This document shows positions 54,421 to 64,000 of a stretch of 64,000 bases of DNA, piece after piece. The position numbers were made by a program, and so were the translations under genes. Each line of letters opens with the position of its first letter. Positions within the stretch are counted from its first letter, which is position 1. The notes beneath the pieces were generated by a model. It was not told the DNA's origin, did no database searches, and saw only the letters and a list, made by a program, of their open reading frames with translations. This DNA is from Humulus lupulus (taxonomy: Eukaryota; Streptophyta; Magnoliopsida; Rosales; Cannabaceae), in NCBI RefSeq assembly GCF_963169125.1, contig NC_084801.1, forward strand, positions 115,905,061 to 115,969,060. The letters run 5' to 3'.

Positions 54421-56801
54421 TGTAACGACCCAAATTCGCTAATAAGGTTTAAGGGCCTTGATTAGCGTGCCAGGAGGGCATGATGGGATTTATGTGTGAC
54501 TTTAATGAGTGAAATGCATGAATATGATTTAAAGCATGTTATATGACTATTTGACTATTTGAGATGCATGACTATGTGTATTAGTATGCATGTAGGCCCT
54601 GATTATGTTAGAAGGGCATAATTGTAATTTTGGCCATTTTGGGCATAACTGTATTGTTATGTGATGATTGTTGAGACCACAGTGGTACATGGATGTATCT
54701 GTGATTTGTGACTCGAGACGATCCCAGAGAGCAGATTAGCGGAAAGTCATGGCGAGAATTTATACCTGTCTCGGGGCGAGCCTGGGGGTATAAACAGGAA
54801 ATTTAGAGAATATATTGAGGTTAATTTTGATAATGAGGAATACATATTTGGTGATTTATCAGGTATTGGGAAGCAAGCGGGAAAATATTAGAGACACTTG
54901 AGGATTAGCGGGAATTGGGTAAAATGACTAAAATGGCCCAACGTGGACAAAAAGGTTTAGAGTTAATAGGGAGGGCATTTTGGTCAATTGGCTTTTTAGA
55001 GATAGATTAATTGAGGCTTTATATACTTAGTGGGATTGATAGAGAGAGTTATATGGCTGTGGAAAAGAAAGAAAAAGGAAGGAAAAGAAAAGAGAGAAAA
55101 CAGAGGGGTTTTTCCAAAAGGGGCGGTTTGTGCATTCTTGCACCATTTCTCTTCATTTTTCTTGGGGCAAAGCTCAATGGAGAGCTAGGATAGGCTGAGC
55201 ATCAAGGATCTTAAAGTTAGACTTGAAGATTTGGCAAGGATTAGCGAGAACACATCAACTTTTGAGGTAAGTTTTTAGAAATTTCAGTTTTAAGGGTTTG
55301 GCTGGTTTGACCTATGTTTTGAGCTGAGTTGATGGGAACTTTAGGGAATTTCTGGGCAAGCTTTGAGGAAGAGCAAGCTAAGGAGGTCTAGGAAATGAAT
55401 CAAGGTCGAAATTGCATCAACGGTATGAATTCTAAGCCTTTAACTTGATGTTTGACTGAATTTCTGGGTTTAGGTTCATCTATGGTAAATTTTGAGATTT
55501 GGGATGAATGTGCTTGGGTTTTGAAGATTTGGGATGCTTGGGATGAGTGGAGAGTGTTTATAAGCTTGATTTTGAGTTTGGTAAAGATTTGGGGAAGTTT
55601 GGGTTGAGAATGGCTCAAAGAAATCGCATAAAAAGAAAACTGGTGTTGCCTGCCTGCAACTAGCGCTACAGCGCTAGTCTTTGGGCGCTGTAGCGCTAGG
55701 CCCTGTTTCTGGGATGCTGATTCTGCTTGTAGCGCTATAGCGCCCTCTTTTGAGCGCTGTAGCGCTACCCTGTTCCCAGAAAGGGGTTTTTGGGTTATTT
55801 TTAAGGGATTTTGACCTAGGGTTCGGGGTTCGATTTTGACCTAGGGGGGGCTCGGGATTGGTCCCGAGGCTAGGTTTTTCGGACTTGGGGTTTGGTGTTG
55901 ACTTTGACCTATGGCTGTGTTTAGGTGTGCGCTAAGGCTCGAGTGGGATCGTGCTCAAGGAGTCAAGTGATGAAAGCTATCAAATTGACAGGTAAGAAAA
56001 CTATAGCACCCATAGGACAGGGCATGGGCCCATAGTGTGATTGCAGGGCACGGCCCTATATTGCATTACATGTTAGGGTGCATACTTGATTGAATTGATA
56101 TATGTTCAAATGTTATTTGGGTTAGACTATCTGTGATTATAGTTGAATGAAACAGCGAGGAGCCGAGAACGGCAGTGGGGCCGAAAGTACCACTTAGCAC
56201 GTGAAGTGCTTGTAGTCAGGGTGGGACCCCATGGATACATGTGATATCCTTACGGTGAGGACCGAGACCCCAGGCTTTGGTAAGGCTTCTGGGGCGGCAT
56301 GGCCGGGTCGCTTAAGTCTAATGGTTGACCCGTTTATCTGTGGACTATCTGATATGATTAACTGTATAATTTGCATATGTTATGTACTGTATGAGTTTTC
56401 TTGCTGGGCTTCGGCTCACGGGTGCTCTGTGTTGCAGGTAAGGGCAAAGATTGAGTCAACCAGCCATGAGTACGGAGAGCATGAAGCGACGCGTACATGT
56501 TTGGCGTGCCCGGCTGCTTTGGTTGGGGGTATTTTCGAGAAATGGCTGTAATAACCTGTGATTTTAATAGCGGACCAACTGTAATCTTATTTTAAGTTGT
56601 AAATAGTTTTCAAACCTTATTTTGGGATCCCAAATGTTAAATACTAGAAGTTTTCAATGAAACAACACATTTTTAAAGATTACAGCCTTAACTTTTGTTT
56701 AGTCACACTTTTGTTTTAAAAACCTCGGTTATCGAGTTCATTGCACATTGTTTTGTCTTAAAACTCACTTGGTAACGGCTCTAAGGAACTAGGGCGTTAC
56801 A
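54421..56801 (+). mobile_element. Family S solo LTR (copy 4), ATATA target duplication
   Basis: 2381 bp, from TGTAACGACCC to TAGGGCGTTACA, flanked by ATATA at 54416-54420 and 56802-56806. It is the inverted relative of copy 2 and shares nearly its full length, including the TAGCGCTACAGCGC palindromes (about 55665-55770), the GGGCATGGGCCC block (56023) and the GGCTTCGGCTCACGGGTGCT block (56406). A TATATAC motif near 55020 and CAG/GTAAGGG at about 56437 suggest that plus is the sense strand. It is non-coding. Confidence 0.93.
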
Positions 56802-56806
56802 ATATA

Positions 56807-57394
56807 TCCCTTCCACATAATAGGCCTACGTGGACTTCTTAATTTTTGGATGCCATATAGTATGTGATAGACGATCATGATCGAATAAAACTGTTATTTT
56901 TTAAAAATTAATAAAATTGATATTATTATTATCATTATAAATAATTTTTAAATTAACTAATTAATATTTTATTAAATATTAGAATATTCTATTAAAATTA
57001 ACAGAGAAATTTTTTTTGTTAAACTATTAATCGGTTAGATATACACTTTTATATATAAAGATAACCAATAAATAACATACTTCTTGCACAGTAACTTATA
57101 AAAAAAATTAAATTAGTTTTGTTCAATGATTGATAATAATAAAATCATATCAAATTTCAATTCTAATATTTTTTTAATTCTTCTCTAAATAATATAAAGA
57201 ATTATAGTATCAAAATTTCATTTTATGTTATGCGATTATCACAAATATAAATTATAACACAACAAAAAAAAATTAATTTTATACGGTTTGAATTTTCTTG
57301 ATTATCTTAAACCTACTCATTATTACCTACACATCTAAAAGATTGAAAAAGTTTTACTCACTAAGAAATTACTATTTATTTTTGGTTATATTGG
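56807..57394. other. AT-rich DNA without a gene
   Basis: Nothing beyond short AT-rich repeats is seen between the solo LTR and the first inverted-repeat element. Confidence 0.5.
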
Positions 57395-57975
57395 GGACGA
57401 CTACAGTGGCGACATGCATTTTGCCCATATTGGTAAGGGTGTCTTTGTTTTTAGCACGTAAAAAAATTATAATTTAATTTTTTTGTATATGATGGTGTAT
57501 ATTATAGTTATTTAGAATATTATACTTATTTTTGGAAAATTTCGAATAATTTACGATACCAAAAATAAACTTTAAAATAACTTGTTTCACATGCATATAA
57601 AACAAGTTTCAAAACAACTTATTTCTTATTTTCGACATTGTAAATTATTTAGAATTTCCCAACAATTTGTGGGAGATTCTAAATAACTATATTGTACACC
57701 GTCATATAAAAAAAATTTGGATTGTAATCTATCCATCAGCCGAAAACACGAAAAAATGTTATTTTGAAACATGTGTTTATACGTACGTGGAACAAATTAT
57801 TTTGAAGTCTTTTTCGGCACAGTAAATTATTTAGAATTTCTTGAAAATCGATGGGATATCTACTACAATTATATTGTACACCGTCATATAAAAAATTTGG
57901 ATTATAATTTATTCACATACTAAAAACATAAACACCTCTACCGATTGGGAAAAATCCATGCCCCTACCATAAAAT
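57395..57975. mobile_element. MITE-like inverted-repeat element 1
   Basis: The left arm (GCCCATATTGGTAAGGGTGTC... TATATGATGGTGTATATTATAG) is the inverted complement of the right arm ending near 57970 (...GTACACCGTCATATAAA ... CTACCGATTGGGAAAA). A third copy of the inner arm lies at about 57640-57790. Arms are roughly 150-190 bp with mismatches. There is no coding sequence. Ends and target duplication are not resolved. Confidence 0.6.
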
Positions 57976-58084
57976 TTCCAATATATATTTACAGCATGAG
58001 TCTTACAACTCACATGCAATATATTTTATTCAAACTTATATTTGATGCATATAAGATGTGACATATATATTTAGGAAAATTTTA

Positions 58085-58495
58085 TACTAGGAGTGCAAGT
58101 TTAGCCATTACTAGAAGGGGTATTTCTCTTTTCGGTATGAATAGAAATTATAACCCATATTTTTTTATATGATGATGTATATTGTAGTTATAGTAGGTAC
58201 CCCACCAGTTATAAAAAAATTCTAAATACTTTAGAATGCCAAAATCTAGAGTTTAAAAATATTAGTTGCACACGTATTAAAAAAAACACGTGTGTAATTT
58301 ATTGTTTGAACCTTGTTTTGAGTATCGTAAATTATTCGGAATTTTCAGAAAACTGATGAGATGTCTGCTATAACTACAATGTACAACATCATATAAAAAA
58401 ATTTGGGTAATAATTTCTCTACATGTTGGAAACAGAAACACTCCTATCGACATGGGCTAACTAGCACCCTACTATAGAATTTCTCTATATATTTA
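58085..58495. mobile_element. MITE-like inverted-repeat element 2
   Basis: The left arm begins TACTAGGAGTGCAAGTTTAG and continues to TATATGATGATGTATATTGT. The right arm is its inverted complement (ACAATGTACAACATCATATA ... CTAACTAGCACCCTACTATA). It is clearly related to element 1, 100 bp to the left. Arms of about 190 bp leave a short loop. Confidence 0.65.
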
Positions 58496-59278
58496 TTAGT
58501 ATCACTAAATATTAACAAAATTTACGCTAAAGTATTACACATATTATTCTTAGAACTCATTGATTTGATTGAAAATAAAAATAAAGATTAAAGGTTCTAA
58601 AACTCCTTATTAAATTTAAATTTGTAATGAATAGATATGAAAGTGTCTTAAATATCTCTTTAAGAAAAAACAAAAGGTAGGGAGCAAGGACCATCAATTG
58701 AACTTTAATGATAAGGAATCATTATGATACTTTTAAATATGAGGATATTATATTTTTTTCAAGAGAAAAAGAAAAATCACAAATTTATTATTATTCTTAT
58801 TTTGTTAAAAACATCCTACTACAATTACTATATATTAATTTATATGATACTGCTCACACATGGACTTTATAATAGGCACTTTTATAGTATGTTGTATAAA
58901 GCATTGTTTCTCATTAATTCTCGGTGTGTATTCTAATTTATGAGACCATTATTATAAAATTATATTTACCTAAAACCGAAGAAAAAAAATAATGTTTTTT
59001 TTACTAGAAGAAGTTGTTATAAATATTGTTGGTTAAGTTAGGTAATCTAGAAATTCTGGACTAATTTAATTGATTAAATTGTACATATATATTTTTGCTT
59101 ATAGAATAATACCATTTATGTATGATAAAGTAAATAAATCAATTAACTTTTTTTTAGTAAATATATAATTTAAATGATTTACTTTGTTAGGTTTTATTAG
59201 GTAGAAAACGATACATTTTCATTATGTTTTCCACCTATTTTCAGCTACGAGGATAATTTAAAATTAAATAATTGGTGG
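58496..59278. other. AT-rich DNA without a gene
   Basis: The 70-codon frame at 58724-58936 is low complexity and unsupported. GGTGG at 59274-59278 would be the left target copy of element M. Confidence 0.45.
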
Positions 59279-62064
59279 TGTCGACGTGGTTTTTTGCCAA
59301 TAGTATATTAAGAAATTAAACAGGTAGATTAGTGCTAAATTATAAACTGTAATGAAATAATAAACACTCTCTTGAACACACACAATTTTTACGTGGTTCA
59401 GTAGTTAAATTCCACCTAGTCCACGAGTCAATATTATTACTTTTCTCTCTTAATTTCTACAGAGTTTTAGAAATACAAAAATGGTCGCCCCCTTCCCTGT
59501 CTATTATTCCTAGTATTTATAGGGGAATTTCATAGACAGGTTTGGGTAACCACATGAATAAATTGTTATTATTAATGTCCTAAAAGTATGTAAAAATATT
59601 TTATTGGTTTTAAATAAAAGTACAATTTTATTATATTTGAATGTTATAATTACTATTTGAATTAATAATATATTATAATATCAAGAAAATTCCTTATTCA
59701 TTCATGAGAATATGATCTTGTATTAGTACGAGAGAATTAAGATCATATATAATGAATAAAATAGTCAGTAACATATTAAAGTAAGGAATCTTTAATGAAT
59801 GGTTACTAGTATGGTTTACTAAGCATATGAGATGCAAGTAATCTAGATTCGGAATACTGATGTGGATAGACATCTTAGTAAATGTGTTGTACATAATAGA
59901 GATTATATATGACAGGACCAATGAGAATTAATTATCTTTATAAACTTGTCGTTTGAAGTAAAGATTTAATTCTTATCATAACAGATGATCATTTGTAGAT
60001 CAGTCTAAATCTTGAGTATTCATGAACTCATGTTTATGTTTATTGGATTTTTTTATTCACTCGTTAAGGTCTCTTAGAATAATGATGTTAATGACTCTTT
60101 TTTTTTTTTGAGATTCGATATCATGGATGACTGGAACATGAATTACAATATTGGAATTCATGCTTTCCTAACGGATCGAATATTGTTTCCCTTAAAGGTT
60201 GATTCTGGAACTGAATAGTTATTGAGCTCAAATCTATAATTAGATTATAGATTACTTATTCGCTAGTGAATTAATGGTACTTAAGGATTAAGAGGTAATT
60301 AGAAGGGTAAAACGGTAATTTTAACCAGCTCTAATTAGCAAACCAATAATGGAGGACATAACTACATATATTGATTATATCAATGGACTACCAGAGAAAA
60401 CTTTGTAGATATAATTGTATAAATACTTAGAGTGCAATTCTATATTTATAGTGGAGTAATCATGGAATTAATAAATAAGATTATTAGATTAAAGAGTTTA
60501 ATTAATAATCTGGTTTATTGGAGCTTCGTATTATAGGTCCATGGTCCCGAGATCACCTTTGTCCTACACTGTCAAGGGTAAGGATGTCAAAAGAAAGATT
60601 TGTTAAGAGAAATGACTAAGTTGCAAATGAATTAATTTTCTAGGACAAGGAAATAATTATTTGATAATTATGGGTAATTAATTAATTGTGAATTAATTAA
60701 TTATTTAACTATATAGTTTTTTATTTTGAAAAACTATATGTTAAAATTAATATTAATCTTTTTTGGATTAATATAAAGAGAGAAAATAATATATATCTTA
60801 TTTATAATATGATATTTATTTATTTTAAAACTTATATTTAAAGATAAAGTTAATTTTAAAGTAAATGATATTTACGTTGGAATAAATATCTTATCTTAAA
60901 AGTTGATTAAATAAACAAATGAGAAAATTAGGGCAACCCTAATAGGGCTGGGTGACACACTGTACAGTGTGTAGCGCCTAGCATTGGTTTTTATCCCTGG
61001 GATTTAAATTTTGAATTTCAAATAAATTTGTTTAATCAGTTATTTAATTATTCTTTTTAAATATGATTTAAATAGATAATTAAATGAAAATATCTAATCA
61101 GTTTTAATTTGAATTATATTTGAATTAAATAATTTAATTAGATTAAATATCTTTATAAATTTAATATATGTGATATTCTGAGAATAATGGTAAATCAGAC
61201 TCTCTCTCTAAAGTGATATTTTTCTCTAAACCTAAAAACTATTCTAAACCTTCTCTCTGTCAAAACTCTCTAGATCTCATGTGTTGAGTACATCTAGAGA
61301 GTCACATAAATCAACATTTTGAATCCTACGTGCCCACACACGTCCTTGTGTGTTTGAGGATTGGTCTGGAAGATCAGGGTGTGAGATCTCAGAACACTGG
61401 ATAGGAAGATCATTGATTTATACAAAAAGACTCAAGGACACTTGATAGGCTACAAAAGGTAATCCCTGATCTATTTGTATGTGATTTAATATTTATATAT
61501 GTATATGATCCTGGCTGGTATTAATATTTATTAAAATGGGTTCATATATTTCGTTGCGTACCTTTGATTTGATAATTTAATACCAACATAAATAAGGTAT
61601 CTATTTAATACAAATTATTCCCATTTACATCGGGATATGATTTGATAACAGAATAGAATATACTCCTGCTATCTCGGATAATAAATGATAGATATGTGAT
61701 ACATCCTAGGCATTAATGAGCGTATAAGGAGTCTCTGAATCTCTTGGGATCATTCACTATGCGTCTTGTCCAAGTTTCCACAAGCTGAATGTCTCACCCG
61801 AGCTCGTGTTCAACGACTATCTGAACCCTAGCTTGTAGTAAGCTCAGAGCGCCCAAAGTTGGATCTGGTTATTATAAGTCTCGAACTCAATTGTTATCCT
61901 AAGAGGCGATCTCATAATAACCTGTGTATTGTGCTGTCTAGCCCCCAAACTCGAGCTGTTCACATCACTGTTAGCCAGATATTCTACTTGGCTATTTTTC
62001 CACGTATTCATCTGTGAGATGTACTCGAGCCGAGTAATTGAACTCGTGTTAATTTCAGTGTACA
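59279..62064 (-). mobile_element. M 3' LTR, split by solo LTR L
   Basis: Pieces are 59279-59563 and 61589 to 62064 (end uncertain by three bases, TGTACA or TGTACAACA). The net length, about 760 bp, matches T2's 755 bp. A minus-strand TATAAATA (plus 59514-59521) is present. The ACGTGGTTCAGTAGTTAAAT block is shared with E's LTR. Confidence 0.82.
59564..61588 (+). mobile_element. Ty1/copia-like solo LTR L, 2025 bp, TAAAT target duplication
   Basis: TGTTATTATTAATGTCC to TTAATACCAACA, flanked by TAAAT at 59559-59563 and 61589-61593. It shares ordered landmarks with LTR K (CCATGGTCCC...ATCACCTTTG, CTCATGTGTTGAG, TTTCGTTGCGTA near the 3' end). The copia assignment comes from the overall look and is not proven, since no coding region is attached. 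Confidence 0.85.
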
Positions 62065-62334
62065 ACATTTTCTCCCCCAAGCTCCTACTTGTGCTTGATG
62101 TCGTCACTTTCTGACATGCACAGTAGGGCCTTTTAGGTTTCTGCATGTAAAATCGTGCCTGCCCACTACTCAAATAATGGACACGTGGCTGCCTGCAATT
62201 GGCGCCTGTTCAAGTTTCGAGAATTGTGACAACTGTCCTGTCAACTTTTTGCCACTGTATGGTTCATTTAATCTAGGCCTTTGGATCTTGAGCTAACCCA
62301 ATCAATTGGCCCGAATTAATTCTCGTAGTTTACG

Positions 62335-62344
62335 TATAAAGAGG
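62335..62344 (+). promoter_or_regulatory. TATA box of the M antisense gene
   Basis: TATAAAGAGG lies about 270 bp inside the LTR end, the same as T2, and 186 bp before a donor GTAAAT at 62521. Confidence 0.58.
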
Positions 62345-63103
62345 GTGATCAAACATGAATCTTACCACCTTTGCATTGAAAAACTTTCCTTTCAAAAACA
62401 AAGTTTTCCTTTTTCTCTTAAACTCTTCCCAAAAACCTTCATCACCTTTCAAATTTTCAGAAGCTTTCACCGAGCTTCCTGTGGACATATCAACATCTTC
62501 TTTGAGCGAACATATAATCTGTAAATATTTCCTCACCTGGTTTGAAAATTTTCAATTCTTTATTTTCCAGTGAGTTTTTTACTTCGAAAAATGCTCATTG
62601 CTCAATATCGTTTAGGCTATGTCTAAGTGTAAATAGGAAATAGGGTTCGGTTTAGGCTAAATCAATGAAATCAAACTTGTTTAGAAATAAGGTACTCATA
62701 AATCTGGGCAAATTTTTAGGGTTTTTCTGAGAAAATTCTAATGGTAAATCAGTTTGAATACCTATTTTGGGTGTAGAAGCCGAAGGGGTTTTAGATTTAA
62801 TCCTAGGTATCTTAAATGTTACGATTCCTTAGGCGGTTTTGCATTAAAATGCTTTCAAAAGGAAAGTAGTGATTTGACGGATCTGACACACGAATCCATA
62901 AATATCTGGAAATTTTAAGAAATAGAAGCGTGTGGCCTAGGGCCACGCGTTGAGGCTAGGACACAACTTAGCTCGTATAATTTTTCAGATCTCGAAAGTA
63001 AACCACTTAAACCTTTGGTATTCCGTACCTCCACAACTGTAGCTAGAAATCATCTTCGGTCAAACCTACTAATAGTCTGCTTTGTCGTCAGACGATCTGA
63101 ATC

Positions 63104-64000
63104 ATGGCACCCGCAAAGAAGAATGTCGCGAGCTCCTCGGCTCAGAACAAAGATGAAGGTAAGCAGGTTGCCTCTGAGTCTCCCATCCCTCATTTCGGTC
63201 CTGTGGTGGAGGGAGAGATTGTGGTCGACCCCAACGCATTCTTTGAGGCCAAGCACATAGTCTTTCGAATAACGACTCAGGGAAAAGTTAACAAAATCCT
63301 ACTGAGTGATAGGATAGAGATGGGAGTTGATGGACTTATTGCCCGACCTACGCTGGAGGGAGAGCGGAGTTGTGCCCCTTTCCAAGATGACTATGGGGCT
63401 TGGAGTGATGAGCACTTGAAGGCTGGTGCCTTCTCCCATTGGACCAGTATTTCGCGGACTTTCTGAACTACGTCCAACTAGCTCCTTTCCAGCTCCCCCA
63501 AAACTCATACAGGCCTTTGGCAAGGTTAAAATATTTGTTTCAGAGGCACGAGTGGGAAGTCCCCACTCTAGCAGACATCCTGTACTTCTTCAGCCTCAAG
63601 GCCAGTCCCGACCAGAAGAGAGAGGTGATGGTTTTTACTACCTCACCCATTTCCCAAACTCCGCCTCTATCATTGACCTCCCTATCCACCCAAATGACTA
63701 TAAAGATTTATTCTTTATGTCAAATGGGTTCAAGAACTGCGACCATCGATACTTCAACCGTCCTCGTAAGTCTTTTATCTTTGTGAATTCAGCACGTGAA
63801 ATTTTTATCACTTGTGCACTATATATATATTTTTAAATATTCTGACTGAGTTTGCTCTTTGTGTAGCTATATTCGCGAGGACAAAGCAGTCTGTGACCCT
63901 CGGGGGTCAGTACGAGACCTTGTCTAGTCTTCCTCCCGGGGAGAAAGACTATCGCCAGATTATGAACGACGCCACCATGGTGGCTTGCAATCTAATCAGC
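63104..64000 (+). pseudogene. M antisense spliced gene, 5' part (plant-mobile-domain-like family)
   Basis: A leader exon ends at 62520; the acceptor GTCGTCAG at 63091 precedes ATG 63104. The protein starts MAPAKKNVASSS, basic like T2, then ESPIPHFGPVVEGE and AWSDEHLKAGAF, the conserved block. A one-base loss near 63432 shifts the frame (T2 continues LPLDQYF). The next frame reads DQYFADFLNYVQLAPFQLP and LADILYFFSLK. A second shift near 63615 leads into GFYYLTHFPNSASIIDLP and HPNDYKDLFFMSNGF. The donor is GTAAGT at 63764, the acceptor GTGTAG at 63866, and the next exon (IFARTKQSVTLGGQYETL) runs off the window. Confidence 0.7.

Larger units (their letters stand above)
59279..64000 (-). mobile_element. 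Left end of Tat-lineage element M
   Basis: The 3' LTR begins TGTCGACGTGG at 59279 (T2 begins TGTTGACACGG). It is split by solo LTR L, and resumes to about 62064. A polypurine-tract complement (TTTCTCCCCCAAGC) follows, then the TATA box and the antisense gene. gag-pol would lie beyond the window end on the minus strand. Confidence 0.85.

Noticed and set aside
59694..59921. 75-codon minus-strand frame in L
   Set aside because: AT-rich LTR sequence with no recognisable domain.
1..64000. Possible rRNA, tRNA, organelle insert, CRISPR or host gene
   Set aside because: None was recognised on reading both strands. The tRNA-like matches are only retroelement primer-binding sites.

Overview
This 64 kb window is repeat-dominated nuclear DNA of a flowering plant. 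The evidence is stacked LTR retrotransposons with plant Tat-lineage Ty3/gypsy proteins, Ty1/copia-like LTRs, an L1-type LINE, Helitron-like repeats and MITE-like inverted repeats. I see no ordinary host protein gene, rRNA or tRNA gene. The species cannot be read from the sequence; a eudicot is plausible but unproven. Strands are those of each element's own sense direction. T1, T2, E and M are my labels for four Tat elements; the four related 2.4-2.6 kb LTRs are called family S.

Layout. 1-14891: element T1 (minus strand). Its 3' LTR is off-window to the left. It has an antisense spliced gene on the plus strand (934-3729), a minisatellite (about 4055-5215), a decayed gag-pol frame (11307 down to 5469) and a 5' LTR (11367-14891) split by a family S solo LTR (11537-14170). 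T1 sits in the left LTR of a non-coding retroelement D (14892-22884). D carries another family S solo LTR (17572-20037) and was itself apparently inserted into a copia-like LTR K (22885-23862). K lies in the antisense gene of an older Tat element E (23863-47317). E also received T2 (26752-39822), a complete 13.07 kb Tat element with two 755 bp LTRs and a perfect TTTAT target duplication. A chain of further LTRs (40548-45487) cuts E's integrase, two of them nested in a third.

47318-64000: about 1.3 kb of unassigned DNA, a 5'-truncated LINE with an 11 bp target duplication (48586-50787), AT-rich DNA with three tandem Helitron-like units (about 51530-53862), a family S solo LTR (54421-56801), two related inverted-repeat MITE-like elements (about 57395-58495), and the left end of Tat element M. 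M's 3' LTR (59279 to about 62064) is split by a copia-like solo LTR (59564-61588), and its antisense gene runs off the window end.

How the parts relate. In each Tat element gag-pol reads one way from the 5' LTR, while a multi-exon gene reads the opposite way from just inside the 3' LTR. Where the upstream region is visible (T1, T2, M) this gene has its own TATA box. The two transcription units converge on a short tandem-repeat region in T1 and T2. The antisense protein resembles, from memory of the family, the plant-mobile-domain / 'putative gypsy type transposon' proteins. All four copies carry lesions, as do all gag-pol frames, so no element here looks autonomous. Eight insertions (seven solo LTRs and T2) have perfect 5 bp target duplications, which makes the order of events readable.
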